Assembly (NCBI GenBank): GCA_025353585.1
Contig: JANXOM010000196.1
Coordinates: 1 to 63,055 of the forward strand
DNA from: Deltaproteobacteria bacterium
GTDB taxonomy: Bacteria; Myxococcota_A; Polyangia; Haliangiales; Haliangiaceae
DNA: 63,055 bases
Reading direction: 5' to 3'
The notes below the pieces were generated by a model that was given only the letters and a program-made list of their open reading frames with translations, did no database searches and was not told where the DNA came from. Below are positions 9,012 to 18,746 of the stretch, piece after piece. The position numbers were made by a program, and so were the translations under genes. The stretch's first letter is position 1, and the number at the start of each line of letters is the position of its first letter.

Positions 9012-9556
9012 TGGCGCCCCCCGACCACGAGCGGCTGCGGCACGTCTTCGATCGCGTGGAGCGCCACGTCGAGGACCGCTGGAACGTGCCGGTGCACATC
9101 GCCGACGTGCCGAACCCGTTCACGGGTGACCTCGATGGCGGGCAGATCATCGTAGACTACGACCTCGACATCGAGGACGCGGTCTTCATCCTGATCCACC
9201 TGTTCGGCCACACCGTGCAGTGGAACTGCTCGAAGCGGTCGCGAGAGATCGGGCTCGCACCGCCCGGCGCGCAGACCTACACCGAGGACCTGCTCCGCGA
9301 GATCGCCGCCTACGAGCAAGAGGCCTGCGCGTACAGCCTCCAGCTCCTCCACGACTGCGGGGTGCACGACCTCGACGCGTGGGTCAGCGACTTCGCCGCG
9401 TGCGACGGCGCGTACCTCATGCACCTGTACCGGACGGGCGAAAAGAAGCCGTTCCGGTCGTTCTGGCAGGACGGCGCCCCGCTCGTGGCCGCCCGCCCCA
9501 TCCCCGACTTCAACCCGACGCGCTGGATCAGCCGGTACGACGGAACGGTCGTCTGA
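9011..9556 (+). CDS. Metallopeptidase-like protein lacking the catalytic glutamate
   Basis: 181 aa, GTG start overlapping the preceding TAG by 1 nt. The centre reads FILIHLFGHTVQW: H63 and H67 are spaced like the zinc ligands of HExxH peptidases, but position 64 is Leu where the catalytic Glu should be. YEQEACAYSLQLL (from residue 101) resembles the third-ligand ExEA helix of ImmA/IrrE-type peptidases. The scaffold could therefore bind metal without hydrolysing peptide, or the likeness could be chance. It ends the operon and is followed by a large palindrome. No membrane segment. Metal binding is inference. Confidence 0.65.
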   Translation: MAPPDHERLRHVFDRVERHVEDRWNVPVHIADVPNPFTGDLDGGQIIVDYDLDIEDAVFILIHLFGHTVQWNCSKRSREIGLAPPGAQTYTEDLLREIAAYEQEACAYSLQLLHDCGVHDLDAWVSDFAACDGAYLMHLYRTGEKKPFRSFWQDGAPLVAARPIPDFNPTRWISRYDGTVV

Positions 9557-9579
9557 CGACGGTCCGTCGGTGCGGGGAC

Positions 9580-9684
9580 TAACCGCCACGCGGCCACGGA
9601 CGGCAAGCCAGAGCCACGGTAGAGGGTGGGAATCCCACTCTCTTCCGTGGCTCTGGCTTGGCGTCCATGGCGGCTTGGCGGTTA
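9580..9684. repeat. 105-nt near-perfect palindromic intergenic repeat
   Basis: Two 51-nt arms (9580-9630 and 9634-9684) pair at 45 of 51 positions around a 3-nt AAT loop. The outer ends carry TAACCGCC...GGCGGTTA and CTTGGCG words. A related element with the same ends is at 37416-37539. It lies after the pspA operon stop and 16 nt before the next start, so it could act as a terminator or mRNA-end structure as well as being a REP/MITE-like dispersed repeat. No coding capacity. Confidence 0.85.
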
Positions 9685-9700
9685 ATCTTGGTTCCAGGTG

Positions 9701-11923
9701 ATGGCTCGGCGCATCGTTGTGGTGGCCCCGGACAAGGCGTTCGGGAAGCAGCTCGCCGTGGCGTTGCGCGCGGCGGGCGGCACGGTCGATCTGCACGCGT
9801 CGGTCGCCGAGCTCGGGACCGGCGAGCTGCAGGCCTCGCTCGTCGTCGCGCACTTCGCCGGCGAGCTCGTCGCCGCGGCGCCCGCCCTCCTGGCCAAGCT
9901 CGCGTCGGACACGCGCCTGATCGCGATCCTGCCGCGCACGGGCCTCGCCGCCGTCGTCGATCTCCTCCAGGCGAGCGAGCGCGTCGCCGGCGTCATCCTC
10001 GACGACGCCGTGGGGGCGGCCGGCGGCGGCCACCACAAGCTCGCCGCGATGGCGACCCGCGTGTGCGCCGGCGATCTGTTCGGCCTCGACAAGCTCGTCC
10101 CGTGGGGCACGCACATCCACAGCCAGCTCGTCGGCGACTACGAGGGCAAGACGAAGTGCATCGCGCAGATCGGCGAGTTCGCCGAGGTCATGAGCGTCCG
10201 CCGCAAGTACCGCGAGGCCATCGACCAGTGCATGGACGAGATGCTCATGAACGCCCTCTACGACGCGCCCGTCGACGAGCAGGGCCGGCCGATCTTCGCC
10301 GACATCCCCGTCAAGACGCGGATCCAGCTCAAGGTCGAGCAGCGGGCCGTCGTGCAGTACGCGTGCGATGGCAAGCGCTTCGCCGTCTCCGTCCGCGACG
10401 CGTTCGGCACGCTCGAGCGCGCCACCGTCCTGCAGTACCTCTACAAGTGCCTCCACGCCGAGCAGCAGATCGATCGCAAGGCGGGTGGCGCCGGCCTCGG
10501 CCTCTACCTCATGGTCAACGCCGCGAGCCAGGTCTACTTCAACGTCCTGCCGCGCGTGGCCACCGAGGTCGTGTGCGTCTTCGATCTCGACACGCCGAAG
10601 ATCCAGATCGAGGAGCTCGGCTTCTTCACCGAGAAGCTCGACGCCGCCGGGCGCCTCGCCGCCGGCCCCGCCCAGCGCATCCCCGCAGGCACGGAGGTTC
10701 TGCTCGACGCCGAGGGCTCGCCCCGCGGCGGCAGCGGCGCCGATCGGCGGCGCGGTTCGCTCGCCGCGGAGGGCTCGCCCGCCCCCGCGTCGCGAGGTCT
10801 ACCGCGCGGCCTCGTTCCGATCCTCGGCATCGCGATCCTCGCCGTGCTCGCGCTGATCGGCATCTCCGTCTCGCAGCGCGTGAACACGCCGGCGCCGGTC
10901 CTGACGTCCGTCTCGATCACCACGATCCCGAAGGGCGCCACCATCGAGCTCGACGGCAAGCCCGCCGGCGCCGCCACCGACGGCGTGTTCGTCGCGCAGG
11001 GCCTCGAGGTCGGGCGCGCCTATCCCGTCGTCGCGCGTCTCGCCGGCTACCAGCCGCGGCAGGCCGTCGTGCAGCCGCGCGCGGGCACGAACCAGGTCAC
11101 CCTCGAGCTCGAGGCCACGGCGGCGCTCGTCAGGCTCTCGACCGTGCCGCCCGGCGCCCACGTGATCCTCGCCGACGCCGATGTCGGCGTCACGCCGCTC
11201 GAGCTGACGACCCTCCCGCCCGGCCAGCGCGCCACGCTCGTCTTGCAGAAGCCCGGCTACACGAACCTGACCGCCGACGTCGATGTGCCGCGCCCGGGCA
11301 AGGAGCTCCAGATCCAGCTCGCGCTCGAGGTCAGCCGCGACTTCGCGCGCGTACACGTCGTCTCCGAGCCGCCCGGCGCCGCCATCCTGCGTGACGGCGA
11401 GCGCCTCGCGGACGTCACCCCCGCCGTCGTCCTCGTCGAGGCCGGCAAGCCGCAGCACTTCACGGTCGCGCTCGACAAGCACGTGCCGGCCGAGCTCGTG
11501 TTCACGCCGGCCCCGGGCGCGGACATCACGAAGACCGTCAAGCTGCCCGACGGGTTCACGCTCACCGTCGAGAGCAACGCGACCGACGCGAAGCTCTCCG
11601 TCGTCGGCGCGCCGCGCTGCCAGGCGCAGGCCTCGCCGCTCCGCTGCGTCGTCGGCGCGGGCACCTACACCGTCGAGGTCACCGGCGCCGCCGGCGCGCG
11701 CGCCGCGCACCCGGTGCAGGTGAAGACCGAGGACGTCGCCTTGAAGATCGACTTTGGCTTCGTCGAGGCCGCCGACGGCAAGAAGATCGTCCTCGGCCCG
11801 GCGCCGGGCGTGAAGCGCGCCGCGCTCGAGGTCGGCACGCGCTCGGTCACCGTCGCGGATGACGCCGGCACGCACGTCGTGTCGGCGAAGATCCGCGCCG
11901 GCAAGACCACGAAGGTCGAATGA
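9701..11923 (+). CDS. Pseudo-receiver / GHKL ATPase / TM / PEGA-repeat protein
   Basis: 740 aa from the ATG at 9701 (a GTG sits directly before it). Residues ~4-115 look like a CheY-like fold (RIVVVAPDKAFGKQLAVAL) but have no phospho-acceptor Asp: VVAHFAGEL stands where it should be. Residues ~170-290 resemble a GHKL/HATPase domain: N-box-like DEMLMNALYDA, G1-like VSVRDAFG, G2-like GGAGLGLYLM. A TM helix follows at ~370-388, then three PEGA repeats (~400-600: TIPKGATIELDGKPAG, TVPPGAHVILADADVG, SEPPGAAILRDGERLA). The ATPase end should be cytoplasmic and the PEGA end outside. No HisKA is seen. It heads a six-gene operon and overlaps the next gene by 4 nt. Confidence 0.72.
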   Translation: MARRIVVVAPDKAFGKQLAVALRAAGGTVDLHASVAELGTGELQASLVVAHFAGELVAAAPALLAKLASDTRLIAILPRTGLAAVVDLLQASERVAGVILDDAVGAAGGGHHKLAAMATRVCAGDLFGLDKLVPWGTHIHSQLVGDYEGKTKCIAQIGEFAEVMSVRRKYREAIDQCMDEMLMNALYDAPVDEQGRPIFADIPVKTRIQLKVEQRAVVQYACDGKRFAVSVRDAFGTLERATVLQYLYKCLHAEQQIDRKAGGAGLGLYLMVNAASQVYFNVLPRVATEVVCVFDLDTPKIQIEELGFFTEKLDAAGRLAAGPAQRIPAGTEVLLDAEGSPRGGSGADRRRGSLAAEGSPAPASRGLPRGLVPILGIAILAVLALIGISVSQRVNTPAPVLTSVSITTIPKGATIELDGKPAGAATDGVFVAQGLEVGRAYPVVARLAGYQPRQAVVQPRAGTNQVTLELEATAALVRLSTVPPGAHVILADADVGVTPLELTTLPPGQRATLVLQKPGYTNLTADVDVPRPGKELQIQLALEVSRDFARVHVVSEPPGAAILRDGERLADVTPAVVLVEAGKPQHFTVALDKHVPAELVFTPAPGADITKTVKLPDGFTLTVESNATDAKLSVVGAPRCQAQASPLRCVVGAGTYTVEVTGAAGARAAHPVQVKTEDVALKIDFGFVEAADGKKIVLGPAPGVKRAALEVGTRSVTVADDAGTHVVSAKIRAGKTTKVE

Positions 11924-13263
11924 GGCGCGCGGCCGCGACGCTGGCCCTCCTGTGCGCCGCGCGTGGCGCGAGCGCCGACCCGGTGCGGCAGAGCCAGGAC
12001 GATCCGCACCCGGGCATCCACCACGAGAAGTGGCTCGACGCCGCCCTGCCGGCGCGCATCGACCTCGTGCGCATCGATCTCACCAGCGCCGAGCTCGCGC
12101 TGTACGCGACGCCGCAGGCGGACCGCGGCCGCACCACCAGCGCGTACGCCGCCACCACCGGCGCGCAGGTCGCGGTCAACGGCGGCGCGTTCGCCGTCGC
12201 GGGCTACGTGCCCCGCGGCCTCGCGATGGGCGCCGGCGGCACCTGGTCCGGCACCGCCGACGACGCCACCACCGCCGTCTTCGATCTCCGGCGCGCGGGC
12301 GAGCGCACCGTCGCCGAGATCATCCCGCCCGAGGTCGTCGTCACGACCGACTCGCTGCCCGCGGGCACGCAGGGCGTGGTGTCTGGCCGCCCGCTGCTCG
12401 TGCGCGCCGGGGCCGTCGAGACCGGCTTCGACTGCACGGACCCGGTCGCGATGCCGTGCTCGCCCGCGCCGCGCTCCGCGGTGGCGCTCTCGGCCGATGG
12501 CAACACGCTCTGGTTCGCCGTCGTCGATGGCTGGCAGGACGGCTCGCTCGGGATGACGGCCGCCCAGCTCGCCGCGTTCCTGGCCGCGCGCGGGGCCAGC
12601 GCCGCGATGGCGCTCGACGGCGGCAGCTCCTCCACGCTCGTCCTCGACGGCGCCGTCGCCAACCACCCGTCCGACGGCGTCGAGCGCAGCGTCGCCAACC
12701 AGCTCACCGTGCAGTTCGGCGCCCTCCCGAAAGGTCAGATGGTGGGCGACATCTGCAAGCACGACGTGTTCGGCTGCGGCGCCGACGCGGCCCGCTGGAT
12801 CGCCGGCGCGACCGTCACCCTCGACGACGGCCGCCAGCAGACCACGCCGGGCGGCAGCACCAACCAGCCGTTCTACGACTTCACCGGCCTCACGCCGCGC
12901 CTGGCGTGCGTGACGGTCCGCAAGGCCGGCTTCCGGACGGTGCACCAGTGCGAGAACGTCGCGCCGGGCGTCATCACCTACAACTCCGTCGCGATGTTCG
13001 AGGGCAGCGACGCACCCGACGCCGGCGTCTCCCCCGACGCCGCGCCGAGCCCCGATGCGCAGGTCGGTCCGGACGCCGGGATCGCCGATGGTGGCTCACA
13101 TCCGGCGACCGGCGGTGGCGGTGGCGGCTGCGACGCGGTCGGTCGAGCCTCGCGCGGCACGGCCGCGGGATCCGCCGCGTGGTTGGCTTCGTTCGTCGCT
13201 TGGTTCCTGTGGCGCCGTCGCGGTAAAACCGACGTGCGCCGCCGCGCGCCGCGCCCTCGATGA
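11920..13263 (+). CDS. Phosphodiester glycosidase (NAGPA-like) family surface protein with MYXO-CTERM-like tag
   Basis: 447 aa with an N-terminal signal peptide (LALLCAARGASA then DP). The core from ~50 to ~265 has the features of the NAGPA/phosphodiester-glycosidase domain: IDLTSAELALYATP, VAVNGGAFAV, RSAVALSADGNTLWFAVVDG and the signature ALDGGSSSTLVLDG. This fold removes GlcNAc caps or cleaves related sugar phosphodiesters in characterised relatives. The C-terminus is a Pro/Asp/Ala-rich stalk, a Gly run with Cys (GGGGGGCDAV), a hydrophobic stretch and an RRR cluster, the layout of MYXO-CTERM sorting tags, so the mature protein is probably cell-surface attached. It overlaps both neighbours by 4 nt. 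Confidence 0.85.
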   Translation: MRRAAATLALLCAARGASADPVRQSQDDPHPGIHHEKWLDAALPARIDLVRIDLTSAELALYATPQADRGRTTSAYAATTGAQVAVNGGAFAVAGYVPRGLAMGAGGTWSGTADDATTAVFDLRRAGERTVAEIIPPEVVVTTDSLPAGTQGVVSGRPLLVRAGAVETGFDCTDPVAMPCSPAPRSAVALSADGNTLWFAVVDGWQDGSLGMTAAQLAAFLAARGASAAMALDGGSSSTLVLDGAVANHPSDGVERSVANQLTVQFGALPKGQMVGDICKHDVFGCGADAARWIAGATVTLDDGRQQTTPGGSTNQPFYDFTGLTPRLACVTVRKAGFRTVHQCENVAPGVITYNSVAMFEGSDAPDAGVSPDAAPSPDAQVGPDAGIADGGSHPATGGGGGGCDAVGRASRGTAAGSAAWLASFVAWFLWRRRGKTDVRRRAPRPR

Positions 13264-14630
13264 CCACGATCCATACGCAGCTCCTGACCGACGACGCGAG
13301 CGGCCTGCTCGTCGAGCGCCGGTTCCGGCTGCGCGTGGCGAGCGGCCCGGACGCCGGCAAGGAGCACGTCCTCGACGAGGGCACCACGATGGTCGGGACG
13401 CACACCGACAACGACGTGGTGCTCACCGACGCGACCGTCTCGCGCTACCACCTCGAGGTCCGCGTGCGCCGCGATGGCATCGAGATCCGCGATCTCGACA
13501 CCACGAACGGCACCAAGCAGGGCGGCACGAAGGTCGGCCAGGTCGTGCTGACGGGCGCGGCGCGGCTGCGCCTCGGCAAGCATACCGAGATGGACGTCGA
13601 GCCGATCGACAAGAGCGTCGACCTCGACGCGTGGCCGGGCGATCGCTTCGGGGACGTCCTCGGCACCACGCAGCCGATGAAGCGGCTGTTCGCGCTCCTC
13701 GGCAAGGCTGCGCCGACCGAGGCTACGATCCTCCTGCAGGGGGAGACCGGCACCGGCAAGGAAGCGATCGCCGAGTCCATCCACAGCCAGAGCCGGCGCG
13801 CGCGCGGGCCGTTCGTCGTCGTCGACTGCGGCTCGATCCCGCACGAGCTCATCGCGTCCGAGCTGTTCGGCCACGCGAAGGGTAGCTTCACGGGCGCCGG
13901 CGCCGACAAGCAGGGCCTCATCGAGGCGGCGAACCGCGGCACGCTCTTCCTCGACGAGATCGGCGAGCTCGCGCTCGATCTGCAGCCGCAGCTCCTGCGG
14001 GTCCTCGATCGCCGCCAGGTCCGCCGGGTCGGCGAGACCCAGTCGGTCGACGTCGACATCCGCGTCATCGCCGCCACGCACCGCGACTTGCGCGCGATGG
14101 TCCGCGCGGGCACGTTCCGCGAGGACCTCTACTACCGGCTCGCGGTCGTCGCGACCCAGGTCCCGCCGCTGCGCGAGCGCAAGGCGGACATCCCCGCGCT
14201 CGCCACGTGGTTCGCCGACAAGATGGGCCGCAGCGGCTTCGCGCAGTCGCCAGGTCTCATCGAGATGCTCGAGCGCCATGACTGGCCGGGGAACGTGCGC
14301 GAGCTGCGGAACGTCGTCGAGCGCGCGCTCTCGCTCGGGCAGTCTTCGCTCGCCGACCTCGGCAGCGGCACGATGCCCGCGCCCCGCGCCTCGGAGCCCG
14401 AGGTGACCGGCCCGGCGCCGCGCCGCGCGCCATCGTCGCCGGACGTGCTCGAGCTGCCGTTCAAGGATGCGAAGGCCGCGCTCGTCGAGACGTTCGAGAA
14501 GGACTACCTCGTCGCGCTCCTCGCCCGCCACAAGGGCAACATCTCGCGCGCCGCGTCGGAGGCGGGCATCGACCGCAACTACATCCATCGCCTCGTGAAG
14601 AAGTACGGCCTCGAGGTCGAGCGCGGGTGA
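13260..14630 (+). CDS. FHA-domain sigma54 enhancer-binding activator
   Basis: 456 aa. Residues ~25-105 form an FHA domain (TMVGTHTDNDVVLTDATVS, SRYHLEV, LDTTNGTK) that should read phospho-threonine from a Ser/Thr kinase. The sigma54 AAA domain follows: Walker A GETGTGKE (161-168), the sigma54-contact loop as GSFTGA instead of [17 protein letters not shown], and WPGNVREL. A Fis-type helix-turn-helix ends the protein (GNISRAASEAGIDRNYIHRL). Such FHA activators are numerous in myxobacteria. Its position inside the operon suggests feedback on, or signalling for, the surface proteins encoded around it (inference). ATGA overlap upstream; the following GTG overlaps its stop. Confidence 0.93.
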   Translation: MTTIHTQLLTDDASGLLVERRFRLRVASGPDAGKEHVLDEGTTMVGTHTDNDVVLTDATVSRYHLEVRVRRDGIEIRDLDTTNGTKQGGTKVGQVVLTGAARLRLGKHTEMDVEPIDKSVDLDAWPGDRFGDVLGTTQPMKRLFALLGKAAPTEATILLQGETGTGKEAIAESIHSQSRRARGPFVVVDCGSIPHELIASELFGHAKGSFTGAGADKQGLIEAANRGTLFLDEIGELALDLQPQLLRVLDRRQVRRVGETQSVDVDIRVIAATHRDLRAMVRAGTFREDLYYRLAVVATQVPPLRERKADIPALATWFADKMGRSGFAQSPGLIEMLERHDWPGNVRELRNVVERALSLGQSSLADLGSGTMPAPRASEPEVTGPAPRRAPSSPDVLELPFKDAKAALVETFEKDYLVALLARHKGNISRAASEAGIDRNYIHRLVKKYGLEVERG

Positions 14631-15802
14631 GCACGCGCGCGGCGCTGATCGCGGCCACGGTCGCCGCTGCGTGCGGCTCGCACGACGCGCCCGCCCCGTC
14701 GCCCGCCCCGGTGCCGGTCGACGCGGGGGTGCGCACGCCGGTCGTCTCCGCCGACTGCCGCGCCGCGATCCAGGCCGGCAACAAGACCGCCCTCGACGCG
14801 CGCGTGATCGTGCTCCTCAACGCCTGCCAGGTGTGCGGGCCGTGGACGCCGATCCTCGACTGGCGCCGGCCGCATCCGCAGGGCGGGCCGACGCGCGCCG
14901 AGATCGAGGCCGCGATGCTCGGCTGCAACGCCTACTGCGACCCCAACGCGAAGCAGCGCTTCCTCGGCACCCTCGACGACGCGCGCGGGGCGAATAGCCG
15001 GGCGCCGTGGCGCTGGCTCGCCGAGACGTGCAAGGCCGCCGTCAGCGCGGTGCCCGACACGCGGTACGGCTCGGCGCCGCTGTTCGCGCTCGATCGCGTC
15101 GCGCGCGCGGTCGGGTCGGCGGGCGGCCCCGAGGCGCTCGCGCTCTCCCAGCTCGCCATCCCGCTGCCGGCGCTCTCGATCAGCGGCGTCGGCGTGGAGC
15201 TGCCGCGCTCGACCGCGGTCGAGGCCACCGCGCCCCGCGCGCAGATCACCGTCACGGCGAACGACGTGCGCGGCGGGCTCCTGCCAGTGGGGCACCTGAC
15301 GAAGGACGGGGTCGTGACGGACTACGGCGGGACGGGCGAGGCGATCTATCCGGGCGCGCTCCTCGCGATCGGCGGCGGCGGGCCGGGTTCGGCCGCGGCG
15401 AACGTGGCAAACGTCGCACTGACCGCCGAGGAGCTCGTGATCCTCGCGCCCGCGAAGCTGCCGGCCGAGCGGGTGGCCGACGTCGTCCGCCACCTCGCGA
15501 ACCCGCGCGTCCTGCTCGGCGTCGCCGTCGACGGCCCCGACGGCTGGGAGCTGGTCGGCACGATCGCCGTGTCCCTCCGTGACCCCGATGCCACCGCCCC
15601 CAAGCGCGCCGCGCTGAGGCCCCAGACCGTCACGCTCGCGGGCGCGGCGCCGTCCGATCTGAAGCTCGATCCGGCCGCCCCGGTGCGCGTCCTGGTCGCA
15701 GGTCCGGCGACGGTGTCCGACCTGTCGGATCTCCTGACAAACCTTCACGCGCTCGGCATCAAACAGATCACGTTGCGCACCGGCCGCGCCGCGGACCCAT
15801 AG
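14627..15802 (+). CDS. Putative lipoprotein of unknown function
   Basis: 391 aa, GTG start in a GTGA overlap with the activator gene. The N-terminus AALIAATVAAACGSHDAPAP looks like a lipoprotein signal with Cys16, followed by a Pro/Ala linker. The first half has several Cys (NACQVCGPW, GCNAYC), the second half is a mixed alpha/beta region with no motif I recognise. Probably an envelope partner of the co-transcribed pseudo-receiver and glycosidase-like proteins. Its stop is 16 nt before glpD. Confidence 0.7.
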   Translation: MSTRAALIAATVAAACGSHDAPAPSPAPVPVDAGVRTPVVSADCRAAIQAGNKTALDARVIVLLNACQVCGPWTPILDWRRPHPQGGPTRAEIEAAMLGCNAYCDPNAKQRFLGTLDDARGANSRAPWRWLAETCKAAVSAVPDTRYGSAPLFALDRVARAVGSAGGPEALALSQLAIPLPALSISGVGVELPRSTAVEATAPRAQITVTANDVRGGLLPVGHLTKDGVVTDYGGTGEAIYPGALLAIGGGGPGSAAANVANVALTAEELVILAPAKLPAERVADVVRHLANPRVLLGVAVDGPDGWELVGTIAVSLRDPDATAPKRAALRPQTVTLAGAAPSDLKLDPAAPVRVLVAGPATVSDLSDLLTNLHALGIKQITLRTGRAADP

Positions 15803-15818
15803 GTAGAATGCGCGAAGC

Positions 15819-17500
<1,682 letters not shown>

Positions 17501-17504
<4 letters not shown>

Positions 17505-18745
17505 CAGGGTTCCAGCTCGTCGCGCTCGTCGTCACGCTGACCGCGGGGCTCGCCTACATCAACGCTCGGTTCCTGCGCCTGCCGCCGCAGATCGGCCTCC
17601 TCGTGCTCGCGCTCGCGGTGTCGCTCGGCATCGTGGCCCTCGACGCCGCAGGCGTGGTCGACGCCTGGCGGGTCCACGCGCTCATCAGCCGCGTCGACTT
17701 TGGCCCGACGGTGATGCACGGGCTCCTCGGGTTGCTGCTGTTCGCCGGCGCGCTGCACCTCGACGTCCGCGAGCTCGCCGCGCAGCGCGCGCCGGTCCTC
17801 GTCCTCTCCGTCCTCGGCACCATCCTGTCCACGCTCTGCGTCGGCGGCGCGATGTATGCCGTGCTGGGCGCGCTCGGCCGCGACGTCGACCTCCTCGACG
17901 CGATGCTGTTCGGGGCGCTCATCTCGCCGACCGATCCGATCGCGGTCCTCGGCGCGCTCAAGACGGCGGACGTGCCCCGCGCGCTCGCCGTGCAGATCAG
18001 CGGCGAGTCGCTGTTCAACGATGGCGTGGGCGTCGTGCTGTTCGTGGTCCTGCTCGAGATCGGCGCCGGCTCGCACGTGACCGCGGCGGACGCGCTGCTC
18101 CTGTTCGCGCGCGAGGCGCTCGGCGGCGCTGCGTACGGCTTCGCCCTCGGCACGGTCGGCAATCGCCTGCTTCGCGGGACGCCGGACTACGCCGTCGAGG
18201 TCCTCGTGACCCTCGGCCTCGCCGTCGGCGGCTACGCGGCGGGCGAGCTCCTCGGCGTGTCCGCGCCGATCGGGGCGGTGGTCGCCGGCATCGTCGTCGG
18301 GAATCGCCCGCGCAGCAGCGACGCGGACCCGGCGCGCCCGCTCGAGCGCTTCTGGGAGCTCGTCGACGAGGTCCTGAACGCGGTGCTGTTCCTGCTGCTC
18401 GGGCTCGAGGCGACGCGGCTGCGCGTCTCGGCCACGCTCGCCGTCGCGGCGGCGGCGGCGGTCGCGATCGTCCTGGCCGCGCGCGCGGCGTCCGTCGCCG
18501 CCTCGCTCGCCGCCGTGCGCATCGTCGCGCGTCGCGCGCCCGAGCCTCACGCGCTGGCCATCCTGACCTGGAGCGGCCTCCGGGGCGGCCTGTCCGTCGC
18601 GCTCGCGCTGTCCCTCGAGCCCGGCGCGCAGCGGGACCCGCTCCTGGTGATGACGTACGCCGTCGTGGCGTTCGCGATCCTCGTGCAGGGCCTCACGTTG
18701 CCCGTCCTGCTGCGCCGCCTCGGGCCGGCCGCGGGCCACGGTTAG
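17501..18745 (+). CDS. CPA1-family Na+/H+ antiporter (NhaP-like)
   Basis: 414 aa from a GTG overlapping the glpD stop. About 12 TM helices. The CPA1 core motifs are present: ALISPTDPIAVLGALK and ESLFNDGVGVVLFVVL with N173/D174, the ion-binding ND pair, plus LTWSGLRGGLSVALALSL. Exchanges cytoplasmic Na+ (or K+) for protons. Its stop is a single base away from the stop of the convergent kdp-island response regulator, so the two transcripts must overlap at their 3' ends. Confidence 0.92.
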
Positions 18746-18746
18746 C

